From positions 49,855,427-49,919,426 of the forward strand of contig OY759218.1 of assembly GCA_963662175.1 (NCBI GenBank): 64,000 nt of DNA. The letters are read 5' to 3'. The DNA comes from Aradus depressus (lineage: Eukaryota > Arthropoda > Insecta > Hemiptera > Aradidae). Numbering within the stretch: position 1 is the stretch's first letter; each line of letters opens with the position of its first letter. The notes beneath the pieces were generated by a model. It was not told the DNA's origin and made no database searches. It saw only the letters and a program-made list of their open reading frames with translations. Both the position numbers and the translations under genes were made by a program. This document shows, piece after piece, positions 41,846-52,565 of this stretch.

Positions 41846-43018
41846 ATGGCGGACGAGGACACAGGTGAGTCGACCCATAGCATGGCGGGAGAGCAAGGTC
41901 CGGAGTTTGTTTACGATGGGGAGGCGGGAGAATTAGCTGCAGGAATGGACGGAATCGGGAGTGGCCTCGGCGGATTAGGACTCCGGGACGTAGATAGCGA
42001 TGTTCGGGAATCTGGATTTGTAGAAGGAACGGGAGAAAATTCTATGATAGTCATGAGTCCGCTTATAGGAAGGTCGAATTCGGGGGATGAGGAAGCAAAT
42101 AAAAAGAAAGACGATAATCCGTTTAATCGTAGCCAATTTGAGCAAATGATGGATCGTATGGAACAGTTAAGTTGTAAGATAGAAACTAATAAAAAAGAAA
42201 TAATCGAGTCGGTTGAGCAAAGGTTTGAGTTTTTTGAAATACAAATAAATGAAACCATAAATAAAAATATAGAGCAACTAAGGGGGGAACAACAAAATAA
42301 TAACACGAATGAAATAATAGTGGAGACAAAAACAGATCTTAGTGAAGTTGAAAATAAATGTGAAAATAAATTAATAACAGATGAGAAAAAGAAATTAAAT
42401 GAAATAGGGAATGCTCAGAAAAATGAATTAGAAATAAGTAAAAGCAAATCAAATAGAAAGGAAAATAGAAAGGAAAATAGAAAAATAAAATTGAACAAAG
42501 AAATAAATAAAGATTATATTCCGTTTAATGCATTATGTCGGCTAGGGTTTATTAGAAAAAGTTATACATTTTCAAAAATATCCAAAGATAAAATGAAAAA
42601 CAAAAATATCGTTATCTTGAAAGTAAAATTAACAGAAATAAATTATAAGAAAATTTGTAAAGGAAATTTGGGCCCTATTTGCCAAGAAAATTGTGATAAG
42701 AAAAAATTAAAGAAAACTAATAAAAGAAAAGCTAAAGTAATGTTGCAGCCAAATTCTAGGAGAATTAGATCTCGGAAGATAAAGTTGTACAAATATGAAA
42801 ATAAACAGAAACAAAGTGCTTACTTTAAATTACCAAAACTAATAAGCTTAATTAAAAATCACACTAAATTAAAGAAAATTAAAAATCACAAGAAATTTAA
42901 AAAAAAAATTTTCCTTCAGATAAACCGATGGATTATTTTTGATAACAAGGAACTCGTAATTGGATTTTTAAATGAACTTATGGCTATGATTTGTGTTTTT
43001 ATAAATATATTTTCTTAA
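41846..43018 (+). CDS. LTR-element ORF, gag-position protein of 390 aa
   Basis: Single long ORF of the element, in the position of gag. The ATG at 41846 has a favourable context (CAAGATGG). Residues 1-90 are acidic and Gly-rich (GSGLGGLGLRDVD), 90-150 look coiled-coil-prone (QFEQMMDRMEQLSCKIETNK), 150-215 are Lys/Glu/Asn-rich with KENRKENRKIK, 215-345 are strongly basic, and the last 25 residues are hydrophobic (ELMAMICVFINIFS). No CCHC knuckle, protease or polymerase motif is visible. Two Cys-containing stretches (ICKGNLGPICQENC) do not match a knuckle. Function is unknown; a nucleic-acid-binding structural role is inferred from position and charge. The C-terminal two thirds are much more AT-rich than the start, which could mean the ORF is a fusion across an internal deletion. 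Confidence 0.7.
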   Translation: MADEDTGESTHSMAGEQGPEFVYDGEAGELAAGMDGIGSGLGGLGLRDVDSDVRESGFVEGTGENSMIVMSPLIGRSNSGDEEANKKKDDNPFNRSQFEQMMDRMEQLSCKIETNKKEIIESVEQRFEFFEIQINETINKNIEQLRGEQQNNNTNEIIVETKTDLSEVENKCENKLITDEKKKLNEIGNAQKNELEISKSKSNRKENRKENRKIKLNKEINKDYIPFNALCRLGFIRKSYTFSKISKDKMKNKNIVILKVKLTEINYKKICKGNLGPICQENCDKKKLKKTNKRKAKVMLQPNSRRIRSRKIKLYKYENKQKQSAYFKLPKLISLIKNHTKLKKIKNHKKFKKKIFLQINRWIIFDNKELVIGFLNELMAMICVFINIFS

Positions 43019-44116
43019 ATCATAATAATTAAAAATAAAACTAAATTATAAATTAAAAGTAATCAGCTAATGAATAAATTGTTTTTATTACGAAGTATCA
43101 AATAATAGCTGTGTGGTGTGTTTTTCACCTTGAAAAAAAAAAAAAGATTTAAAAAAAAAAAATCTTAAATTGAGAAGTCGAAACGATTGAAATATGAAAA
43201 TCAAAATATAATAAAATTTGAATTGATAGTACGGTCACTTATAAAACTGATATCACTAAACCAACTAGTTGATGGAAGATAGATTCTGGTGGAGAGACGG
43301 ACTGCAACTAACGGGATCCTGTGGTACAGAGAGGTAGTACACACGTCAAATAGGATTATGATAGTTTGACCCATATAAACAATGCATGTAGGTCTGACCT
43401 AATGACCGATATCTAGCTAAAAAAAATTGTAATATAATTCGATTCTTGATATTTTGTGAATCTGTGATGTAGAAAGAATTTATTGAAATCTTGTGTCATG
43501 TTGTAAAAAATAATAATAATAACATAATAATTAGCATTATGTGACTTGTCGGTCTTTGCTATGGCAATTTTGTTTTGATCAAGTATGACCTCTTATATCT
43601 TCAAATCATGAGAGACCTTGCTCCATGTGTGTGTGGATCGGCTTGTCTGGGTCATATAAGCCTCGCTTAATTATATGTGTTTTCTTTCTTAGTTTATGAA
43701 ACTGAATTTGTTTTTTTGGGTATACATGTTCTTAAATTTTATGGTTATATGTGATATTGTTAAACAAAAAAAAAAAAAAAAATGTTTAGTGCCTTCTTCA
43801 CTCTGAACAAAATTTGGATATTTTAATGTTTTTTTTTATGATAAAAAAAAACAAAATTATTTATTGAAATTATATTATATTTTGAAAGAAAGAAAAAAAA
43901 AAAAAAAAAAAAAAAAAAATATTGTTTGCTAGTTAATGTATTATTGCTTTAAAAAAAAAAAAAATTGTTTGTTAGTTACCTTTATATAAAAAAAAAAAAA
44001 AAATATGGTTTATATGAAATTGTACATGTTATAATTATAATATTGGTTAGAGGATTGATTGCATAAGTATTTAAAAATGTTAGAAAGAAAATATTGTATT
44101 ATTGAAGAGAGAGAGA

Positions 44117-44158
<42 letters not shown>

Positions 44159-44249
44159 TTTGCTAAGTACCTGTACTATTGTTTACCTGTACTGTACCTG
44201 TATTATATAAAAAAAAAAAAAAGAAAAGAAACTGTTTTCTAGTTACCTG

Positions 44250-44280
<31 letters not shown>

Positions 44281-44443
44281 GAATGTTTACATGAAAGTTT
44301 ATATGTTATATTGTTTAAAATATTGGTTAGATGGTTTATTGAATGTAGTATTTTAAGAAAAATATTATGGTGTTTGTGATGGGGTATTTATAAAAAAAAA
44401 AAAAAAAATATTTATTTTCTTCGTTTCATTTTTTTTTTCATTA
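43019..44443. other. LTR-element 3' interior with poly(A) tracts
   Basis: No ORF. From about 43755 to 44410 at least eight A-runs of 12-45 nt alternate with short variants of TGTTTGCTAGTTACCTGTA, as if a small unit ending in A-runs had been repeated (43880-43920, 43950-43963, 43987-44003, 44120-44157, 44208-44225, 44254-44280, 44390-44408). Confidence 0.75.
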
Positions 44444-44455
44444 AGGGAAAGGATA
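44443..44455 (+). promoter_or_regulatory. polypurine tract
   Basis: AAGGGAAAGGATA immediately before the 3' LTR, the expected start site for plus-strand DNA synthesis. It is interrupted by one T near its end. Confidence 0.7.
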
Positions 44456-45143
44456 TGTAACATGTAGAAATAAGGGGGGGTATGTTAATAAATAAAGAAA
44501 TATAATAAAGCCATTAACGGGATGTCAGTACTGAGGACTTAAGCAGGGTGGGGGAAGAGAGAGAGAACAGTGGAAGGAGGGGGAAACGAGTATGTCGGTG
44601 GTTGGAGATAGATAGTGAAGGAGGAAGGTTGTGGGAAGTTGGGGTTGGAGATAGATAGTGAAGGAGGAAGGTTGTGGGAAGTTGTGGTTGGAGATAGAGA
44701 GTGAAGGAGGAAGGTTGTGGTTGAAGAGAGAGAGAGAGAGTGGAAGTGGACGGTTCGTTTTTTTTATGAGAGAGTTCGCTGGAGTAGTGAAGAGCTTTTT
44801 TTGGAGTTAGAAGTCTGGAGGAAGTCAGGAAAAAAGGCGGATTGATGGGAAAATAAAGGAAGGATCGGAGAGCCGTATGATGAACTAAGAAGAGCAGTGG
44901 AGCAGGATTGAAGGACAGATGGTGACCAAGTGAGTGAAAAAAAAAAAAAATAATTATAAAAAAATAAAACAAATAAATGTTATATGATCATGTCTCCAAT
45001 TTATGTAAAGATTTAAAAAACAAAACAAAAAAAAAATAAAAACTCTATTTATCAATTTTTTTTATTAAAAGAATTCATTTCCCATAACTAGTTTTTTTTT
45101 AACAAGATAAATAAGAAATAAAGAGGAACTAGTAATTGTTTCA
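44456..45143 (+). repeat. 3' LTR
   Basis: Same 688 bp as the 5' LTR (offset 3515) with no difference noticed by eye, including the three purine-rich subrepeats. Followed by the ATAC target duplication. Confidence 0.92.
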
Positions 45144-45394
45144 ATACCTATGATATATTGGAGTACTTGAGGAATTGATACCTACCATCTTAGTCACGAC
45201 TTAACAAATACTGTGTGTGCAGTATCGTGGCTGATGATGGTAGCAATATCGAAGAAAGTACTTCCATATATTATGTAATATATACATATAAATATATTAT
45301 ATTTTGTGAAATAGACAATATTTTTAAAAAACATACATTTTTCTTTATTTTTTATTAAGTGTTTCACAATATCTCTGCAGAAAAAGTTAAGTAT

Positions 45395-45888
45395 CATATT
45401 TTTAGACGTTTCCGATTAACTCGTGAACGGCCAGTCCTATCGAGAAATTGGTTCTTACCAAAAATGTTTCTTATTAAATTTCCAATTGCTGTGTATCTCT
45501 AGATTTGAGGTAGGTTCAATACAACTAAAGTTATAGCGTTTTTTTTTTGTGAACTATGAGAAAAAAATTCCGCTTTCGAGTAGAGAGTTTCTTTCTCCTA
45601 ACATAAACATTTTTAATTGAATTTAAAATTATTTTATTATATCTATTGCATTCAAGAAGTTGGGAAAGTGCAGTAAAGAAGTTGATTTCTTTATGAGTTA
45701 TACTTTTTTGAAAAAGAGAGGAACAATGTTCAGTTATTCAAAATTCTTACTTCTTCCTAGTATCATACTCATGACTGGTATTGCTAAGAGGGAAAATGTA
45801 TTTTTTGCATTGGATATATAGATAGATAAGAATTATGACTGTGCATAGATGGGCTATTACCTTGCGTTTGTTTGCTATTCAACTGTAG
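45395..45888. other. family E and family B pieces before a tango exon
   Basis: 45395-45545 is family E (AGTCCTATCGAGAAATTGGTTC, TTATTAAATTTCCAATTGC). 45570-45810 is family B LINE sequence (GTTTCTTTCTCCTAACATAAAC, ATTGCATTCAAGAAGTTGGGAAAGTGC, ACTCATGACTGGTATTGC). The final ~70 bp lead to the splice acceptor at 45887-45888. Confidence 0.55.
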
Positions 45889-46046
45889 GGAGAACCACTG
45901 CGAGATCGAGCGTCGTCGGCGGAACAAGATGACAGCGTACATCACGGAGCTGTCGGACATGGTGCCAACCTGCAGCGCTCTCGCCAGGAAACCTGACAAA
46001 CTGACTATCCTCAAGATGGCTGTGGCTCACATGAAGGCACTCAGAG
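45889..46046 (+). CDS. tgo: tango/ARNT, bHLH exon
   Basis: Encodes the DNA-binding and dimerisation core: [40 protein letters not shown] and [14 protein letters not shown]. The basic region [13 protein letters not shown] carries the H-E-R residues that contact the half-site GTG. Helix 1 is [13 protein letters not shown] and helix 2 [15 protein letters not shown]. Acceptor AACTGTAG before 45889, donor G|GTATCT after 46046. The 158-nt exon keeps phase on both sides (codon-completing G at the start, single G at the end). The match to ARNT/tango is near-identical in wording, so identity is firm; cycle/BMAL differs in this region. Confidence 0.97.
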
Positions 46047-46688
46047 GTATCTACCTGTTATATATAAATATAAATAAATAAATATATGTATTTCTGTGTG
46101 TATCTCATTCGAACTTTATGAGCGCTGTAACTCAGAAACGATTATTGTAATGAACATGAAATTTGGAATGAAGAAGTCACATATGGTAACGTAGACCTGA
46201 TTAGATTTTGGACGGACAAGGACGAAAATTGAGACCACTTTACTTCGGGGCCTAAATACTTTTTACAAGATATAGATTATATTTATGACCTAATCAAAAA
46301 TTTTTTTTTTTTTTGAGAGGACTAGACCTGAAACTAATGCTGATCATGAATTCCTTCATCTTCCGGCTCCCCAGGGACTCCCCTATTTTCATTTCCTAAA
46401 CCGATTTAAATTGGCTTTTCCCCTTCCTACATCTTCCAAACGCTCCAATTAAAATCCCATATCCCCCAGAAAGTCACCAGATTCCGTCTCTCTCATGCTT
46501 ACCTCCCTACCAAAACTCCTTCCTTATCCAGGCTAACTCCCATTGAAACTCTCTCCCTCCTCCCACTGGAACTCACTTCCACCCTAAATTCTATTTCAGT
46601 TCCTTCAAGCTCAGCATTTCCGAGGCTTGTAAAGTCGTGTGGGATAGTTCTCATTTTCCTATGAGTCTATTTCTATTATTTCTTTCTT
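46047..46688. other. tango intron, composition-skewed spacer
   Basis: 46100-46300 carries a dispersed fragment shared with 17450-17510 (TTTTTACAAGATATAGATTATATTTATGACC). 46320-46660 is unusually C-rich on the + strand. No ORF or splice-compatible exon found. Confidence 0.4.
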
Positions 46689-47048
46689 AAGGCTAGTATA
46701 CACTAGGATATATTGTTGAGGGGCTGAATATCGGCTACCGGGCTGGACGCTGTCCTGATTTAATCGTTCCACTCCTAAGGTCTATTAATGTCATATTACA
46801 GGAGGTAGTTCTTACCGCAATTCGCTCCCTGATCACCCAAAAAAATGAAAGTTAGTAGATGGTTCCGGATTCAGGAATTTCACCATGATGATGACACCGT
46901 CAGATTTTGAATGTTTTTTGCAAATGATGTATCTTAGTGTGTACTGACAACGTCCGACTATCAATGACTCGGGACTGCCCGGATGCTGTCCAGTCTCTGC
47001 CGAGATTCGTCCCCGAACAATGGATCCTAGTGTGTACTGTGAAGCCTT
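46689..47048. mobile_element. candidate TIR element, ~360 bp
   Basis: Left end AAGGCTAGTATACACTAGGATATATTGTTGAGGGGC and right end GTCCCCGAACAATGGATCCTAGTGTGTACTGTGAAGCCTT are imperfect inverted repeats of about 35 bp. The CTAG-TGTGTAC type end resembles PIF/Harbinger-like MITEs, but no clear 3-bp duplication was settled. A direct repeat of the flank (GAAGCCTTTTCTATAAAT at about 47041 and 47214) lies on the right. Confidence 0.5.
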
Positions 47049-47473
47049 TTCTATAAATTGGCTGATACTTTTATTCTTTTATTTAATTCCTATGTTGTTA
47101 TTCTTTCTATTTTTGAAATGATAAAATATTATAATATATGTAAATATTAATTATATGTTATTATTCTTTTTATTTTATTTTCTTCTGCTTGTTGTTCTTT
47201 CGTTAATTGCCTGAAGCCTTTTCTATAAATAGGCTGATGATATACTAGTATAGTTTTATTCTTTTATTATTCTCTCTCTCTGTAAAATAATTATTTTGCA
47301 TTTTCTTCTACTTAATTATATTTTCTTTATGTATACATTACACAGTGCTTAAGATTTGTGTTGCACATGTACCCATATTAAATTTAATTATAGTATTTTC
47401 TACTATGGAATTATAGTTTGGCTCTTTATATGCATGTATTTATTAAAAACGGGAATAAGCCTCGCATTGACTC

Positions 47474-47503
47474 GTCCGGGGGGGGGGGGGGGGGAGGGGG
47501 GGC
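47474..47503. repeat. poly(G) run
   Basis: About 28 nearly uninterrupted G on the + strand with one A. Such a run can form G-quadruplex structure and is prone to length errors in sequencing. Confidence 0.85.
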
Positions 47504-47846
47504 TTCCCTAGGGGACAACCTTAGGTGATTACCCTGAGATTTCAGGTTACCTGAGGATGGTATGAAAATGACAACTTAGCAACTCACTTTTGAACTTCGT
47601 GGTGACGATGGCGTAATTTCAAGTTTATTGCTACACTCTTTTTTGAATTCGTTCGCAAAGTTCCAATCACATACATACATAGACAGATATTATCGCAGGG
47701 GACACTGAAACGTGAAAATCCGTTGAAAACTCGATCTCGGATTTTTGCACGATTACAATTCTTTCTTGTAAAAAAAAAAAAAAAAACGTATACAATTAAT
47801 TATGTATAATTTTTTTTTTTTTTGGAATTTCATTTATAATTGTTCA

Positions 47847-50266
47847 GGTGGCTGGAACAACATGCTATGTTCATTTTTCTGATTTTTTTTTTTCATGAAA
47901 CAACTTGTTATGTATCCCCAAGAAGAACTGTGAAGTATTATAGTTCAATTTTCAACCGATAGATAGCAGGGGCATTCAGAAGTGGTGGCTCAAATGTGAT
48001 TTTCAGTGGAACAACATGCTATGTACGTTATCACCTGTTGAAGTGTGTGTGTTGAGTTGAGATTTTGAGATACCTAATGTAATGGCGTTCTGTTGTTTGT
48101 TTTTGTTGTGTTTTCTTTTCCATATTTTCAATTAAATTTTAATATTTATTTTAAACTTAAAGTGTGTAGCTTTTAAATAATTTTTTTATAGAAATGAATC
48201 GTTTAAACTTTTCAATAAGTGATCAGGAGGGTTTAAATAAAAGAAAAATAACTCTGAATGTGAATGATTGGAAACAAAAAAAACGGCAGTACTTGAAAAA
48301 CAGTGGTCAAGCTCACATTAATAGCAGGGGAAAACAAGTTGTTGAAAAAAAACCACCTACTGCTGTAAGTATCATTAAGATTATACTAAACTTTTAATAA
48401 AAATTATATTATCTATGTGTGTATTATTTTCTTTATTTTCACTTATGCCTTATGCCTGCACTGTGAGTTGCAAGAAAGACTGTAGACGTTTATCCCTTGA
48501 AGTTGTTTGTAAGTTATTCAAAAAATTTTATGAACTAACGTACAATGAGCAAACATTATTTCTTATAAAGTTCATTTCTATCACTGAACCTTCACAAAGA
48601 AGAGCTGGGTCCTCAGCAAGTACATCAAACAAACAGTCAACTTTCTACTATAGCATTGAAGATTTGCAAATATATAAGATAACTCTATCCACTCTATTCC
48701 AGATAGGTCGAGGAAGACTAGGGTGTCTTCAGAAAAAATTAAAAAATGGAGATTTGGCTCCCAAAGATTGTAGAGGACTACATACAAATAGGCCTCACGC
48801 ATTTAAAAATAATGAACGTAATTTGGTTAAAGCTCACATCCAAAATTTCCCTTCAATACCCAGCCATTATAGTAGGAATGTATCGGCAAAAAACTGCTTA
48901 AGTCCCGACTTATCAATTGCAAAAATGCATAGACAGTTCAATGATGCAAATCCTGACTGCAAAGTTAGTTACACATACTACAAAAAGGTATTTAAACGCG
49001 ATTTTAATTTGAGATTTGGCTCTCCAAGAACCGACACATGCAGAAAGTGTGATTTATTTTATGTTAATCTCAGAACTGCAGCAAATGAAGCTGAACGATC
49101 AAAAATTGAAGTTGAAAGCAGATCAAGCTTATAAAACATTACAAAATGATTTTGAAGCTCCAGCGGTCACTTTGTGTGTAGACTTGCAGCAGGTTTTATT
49201 CTGCCCTTCTTTAACTCTATTCTAACATGTATTACCAACGTCAGTATTCATGCTATAATTTGGCAATACACAATGGTAATGGACATGCCTCAATGTATTT
49301 ATGACACGAATCTATTGCAAACAGAGGGAGTAAGGAAATTGCTTCATGCATTTTGAAGCACATTCAAATGAACTATAAGAAACTCGAGCGAAACCAGGAA
49401 AGAAAACTTATTGTGTGGTCGGACCGGTGTGTTGGCCAAAACAACAACTGGTGTATAATAGGACTTTATGAATATCTGTTAAATTTTGGATATTTTACAG
49501 AAGTAAATCAATAGTTTCTGGTTACTGGTCATAGTTTTTTGCCATGCGACAGAGACTTTGCTCTAATAGAACGGTACAAAAAATCATCAAAACCAATGGT
49601 TCCTTCTGACTGAAAATATGTTATAGCACAATCAAGAAAAACCAAACCGTTTAGTGTTATAGAAATGGCGCAATCAGATTTTAAAGAATTTGATAGACTC
49701 ACAGCATCACTCAAAAAAGGAAAAGTGAAAATAACAGAGTTCATTTGGTATAAAATATGCAAAGATGACTCCAGCCTCTACAGCAGAAGTTCGCACAACG
49801 TCTTGAAACCATGGCAATTAAATCATGTGTTTTCTTCATGTACTACTAGTCGCGAATTACCTAATATATACAGTGGTCTATTGCCAATTAGTAAGGGAAA
49901 AAAAGGCAGATCTGATGGACATGTGTCAATTCATGACAAATTCGGAACATAAAATTTTTTATGAAAGTTTGCCTTCAGTCGATAAAAAGAAAAAATAACT
50001 TCAACAAAAATGTATTTTAATAGTAGGTATTTTTTTTATTAAAACATGTATAAAAATTATATTAATAAACAACTTAGAATTTGATATTATTTTTATTACG
50101 AACACCCTACACGAGAATTTAAATACCTGAGGGGGGCTTCATTCCAGTGGAACAACGTGCTATGTTGTGATTGGGGCGGTAGGTAGGCGGGCGTGGGTGC
50201 ACCTGGAGAAAAAAGGCTCTGGTGAAAAGTGGCCAAAATGACATAGTATGTTGTTCCAGCCACCTA
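47847..50266 (+). mobile_element. 2.4-kb DNA transposon of unassigned superfamily
   Basis: Terminal inverted repeats GGTGGCTGGAACAACATGCTATGT (47847-47870) and ACATAGTATGTTGTTCCAGCCACC (50241-50264) with one mismatch. TTCA occurs outside both ends (47843-47846 and 50267-50270), compatible with a 4-bp duplication if the element ends in TA at 50266. The same GGAACAACATGCTATGT word recurs inside as GTGGAACAACATGCTATGTA (about 48006) and GTGGAACAACGTGCTATGTT (about 50148). It contains a degraded transposase and sits in the tango intron, its right end about 22 bp before exon 50288. Confidence 0.85.
48194..49998 (+). pseudogene. transposase of the WSDxCxGQN type, inactivated
   Basis: Member of a family frequent in insect and other animal genomes, here carried by a TIR element. 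48194-48363 is an N-terminal basic segment (possible first exon, donor GTAAGT at 48364). The main body from about 48460 reads SCKKDCRRLSLEV, FGSPRTDTCRKCDLFYVN (Cys cluster), LCVDLQQVLFCPSL, HNGNGHASMYL, SIANRGSKEIASCILKHIQM, LIVWSDRCVGQNNNWCIIGL and TGHSFLPCDRDFALIERYK. The acidic residues in VDLQQ, WSDRC and FLPCDRDFALIE are plausible catalytic positions (inference). Frameshifts occur near 49110 and 49905, and another near 49200; in-frame stops interrupt at about 49301 (a TGG-to-TGA-type change), 49511 and 49611. Not functional. Confidence 0.8.
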
Positions 50267-50287
50267 TTCAATTGACATTTTGTCCAG

Positions 50288-50460
50288 GTACTGGGAATAC
50301 GAGCTCTGACGGGACATACAAACCTTCGTTCCTGACAGACCAAGAGCTGAAGCATCTGATTCTGGAGGCAGCTGATGGGTTCCTCTTTGTGGTCACATGT
50401 GACACAGGACGTGTCATCTACGTATCGGACTCAATCAGTCCTGTTCTCAACCAGTCACAG
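50288..50460 (+). CDS. tgo: tango/ARNT, exon encoding the start of PAS-A
   Basis: Encodes [40 protein letters not shown] and [53 protein letters not shown] is the ARNT-specific linker and first strands of PAS-A, the heterodimerisation surface. Acceptor TTTTGTCCAG ends at 50287 and donor CAG|GTAACC starts at 50461. The first two bases complete Gly with G46046; the exon ends in phase 0. A transposon terminus lies only about 22 bp upstream of the exon, so the branch point and pyrimidine tract of this intron must lie within or beside transposon DNA. Confidence 0.96.
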
Positions 50461-50544
50461 GTAACCGATCACTGCTACTTACCAATCACACCTTTTTCAC
50501 GCCTCAATTACATACCTATATAATATTTTTATTGTAAGGAAAGT

Positions 50545-50720
50545 CAAACTATAAAAAAAAAAATCACCGGTAATGTACATTGCCAGTGCGAGTTAATCAA
50601 CTAAGTTTTCCCTCTCCCTCTGAAACCATTTACCGATTTCGTTGAAAATCGAAAGGTGTCGCCCCTATGTGGTTTTGGATTTACTTATTCAATGTCGTGT
50701 CGTGACATGCAGTTATGTTA
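50545..50720 (-). repeat. family A dispersed repeat, reverse fragment
   Basis: ACCGGTAATGTACATTGCCAGTGCGAGTTAATCAAC and CCGATTTCGTTGAAAATCGAAAGGTGTCGCCC, truncated at about 50720. Confidence 0.6.
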
Positions 50721-51541
50721 CGGCTCCCTATTACTGCACTTTTTTCTCCAGTTTAGTATAAAGTTTTGAGAGGGTGGAGGGGGAGAGTAAAAAATGCGTA
50801 AATTTACGAATTTCCATGGTGCGTTATATCTCGGCTTCTACTAAACGTAGCTGTATGTTTTTCTGACTCATATTGAAGAAAATACAATCTATTCCTTATC
50901 AAAGTGACGCGAAGTTACAATTTTTAAAAAATCCCCCTCTTTCGATGTTCCGAATTTTTTGGTTAAACATAGCACAAGAATCGTTCTTGTAAAAAGGAAG
51001 ATCAAGTTCAGTCAGAAAAAGCGGACCACCGTATCATGGAAAAGTTTTTAAAACTTTGTAATGTTGCGTTGTTCCCTCAAATTCTTAATTAATTAGAAGC
51101 AAATTATACTGTGTTTACTTCTATTTGAGCCATAAAACTATCGTCTACATTTATTAGAAGCCTATGTATGGAAAAATACTGAGTTTTGCATTTCCTATCA
51201 CATACTCACATTACTTAATCGTCTCTTCCTTGACATTATAATAATATTCAAATACATTTCTGCGTTGTGTGTCGATATAGTGGAAAACTAATAAAATAAA
51301 TAAAAACAAAGAACTTGTTTAGAATTTGATATTAATGTCAGGGATCAGAGGAGTGAGCAACACGAAATTTAGTACGAGGATTCAGAAGTCCCTCAGTGAG
51401 CTCCTTTTGATAAGCAGAATCCAGTACACTTTTGTACATAGTTTTGTGGAATTTGACAATATTAAAGTTACACAAGTTCTTGGTTTTTTATTTATACTAT
51501 AAAAACGTTTTATTAACTTTTTTTATCTTTTAACTTTTTAG
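50721..51541. other. tango intron, dispersed fragment
   Basis: ATCGTTCTTGTAAAAAGGAAGATCAAGTTC (50982-51011) also occurs at about 16207-16236, so part of this is another repeat. A short family A-like piece is at 51330-51410. No ORF. Confidence 0.4.
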
Positions 51542-51689
51542 AGTGAATGGTACGGGTCCAGTATTTACGAACATTTGCACCCTGAAGATCTGGACAAAGT
51601 AAGAGAGCAGTTATCAACCCAAGAACCCCAGAATTCAGGAAGAATTCTAGATCTCAAAACGGGAACTGTTAAAAAGGAAGGTCATCAAT
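51542..51689 (+). CDS. tgo: tango/ARNT, PAS-A internal exon
   Basis: Encodes [40 protein letters not shown] and [23 protein letters not shown] and the [14 protein letters not shown] loop are ARNT hallmarks. Acceptor CTTTTTAG before 51542; donor T|GTAAGC after 51689. 49 codons plus one base, joining to CT of the next exon to give Ser. Confidence 0.95.
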
Positions 51690-51949
51690 GTAAGCTTCTG
51701 TTTTTGCTATGTCAAGTTATATTTTGTATATAACTACATTTATATTTTCAGAATAAAATAATTATTTCTTTAGATGTAGTTCCTTATATGCTACCATTTT
51801 CAAAATGATCTACATTGCATAATTTTTGTATAAGTACACTGCTGGAAATTAATTTCTTTCGATCAACACAAAACGAAAAGTTCAAAAAGCTAAGATCAGA
51901 AATAACGTTGTTTGCTGTAAACCTTTCATAACCCCCTCCAAAACCAGTC

Positions 51950-52470
51950 CTCCGTTTGGGCTAAAAGTCAATAGTTGATTCCAAAAATGAAAAAAAAAGT
52001 CTCTCTATGTGTGTGTCTGTGAACACGATAACTGTTCGACATGAAATTTTATATGTTTGCCCAGAACTCCATAAGGATGACACTTATTGATTTTCATCAA
52101 ATCGGCCGAAAAGAAGATGGGCTTAATTCCAAAACCCCAATAACTGCCGATGTAATGAATGTATCGACGTGAAATTTCATATTTAAAGTCAAAATTCCAT
52201 GAGGTCAATACCTGTTAAATTTCAGAAAAATCAACCGAAGGGAAGGGGGGTTTAGAGGAAGAGGCTTAACTCAAAAACCCTAATAACGGCCGATGTAATG
52301 AATTTATCGACACGAAATTTAGTATGCAGATTTAGAAACCTCTATGTGCGTCAACTATTGATTATTAGCTTAAATGATCCACTGGTTTTGGAAGGGGAGC
52401 GGACATATAATTGATTAATTCGTTCTGAGGAAGTACATTGCCTGTGATTCATTGAAGACTTTTTTAAATT
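51950..52470 (+). repeat. family A dispersed repeat, forward copy
   Basis: GTGTGTCTGTGAACACGATAAC, three internal units and the downstream edge GAAGTACATTGCCTGTGATTCATTGAAG (about 52430-52458). Lies in the tango intron. Confidence 0.75.
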
Positions 52471-52565
52471 GTAAATTTAAGTTATACTTGACCGATTTGA
52501 GTGAAACATCGTTTGTCGTCAATATGCCGTTTCAATAATCATTCTCATTGGCAGGTGTAGCCAGT

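Larger units (their letters stand above)
40941..45143 (+). mobile_element. complete LTR retrotransposon without pol
   Basis: 688-bp direct terminal repeats (40941-41628 and 44456-45143), each TG...CA and apparently identical, flanked by the 4-bp duplication ATAC (40937-40940 and 45144-45147). A tRNA-Lys-type primer site follows the 5' LTR and a purine-rich tract precedes the 3' LTR. The 2827-bp interior has one 390-codon ORF and no protease, reverse transcriptase, RNase H or integrase motif, so it must have moved with enzymes supplied in trans. Equal-length, matching LTRs imply a recent insertion. It lies in the tango intron between the exons at 36233 and 45889, in the sense orientation. Confidence 0.93.

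Noticed and set aside
41911..42306. 131-codon minus frame opposite the LTR-element ORF
   Set aside because: Shadow of the sense ORF, with no recognisable content and no promoter or poly(A) context.
41630..45143. env or pol genes in the LTR element
   Set aside because: All frames were scanned for RT (YxDD), protease and integrase wording; none found. The hydrophobic C-terminus of the ORF alone does not support an envelope protein.
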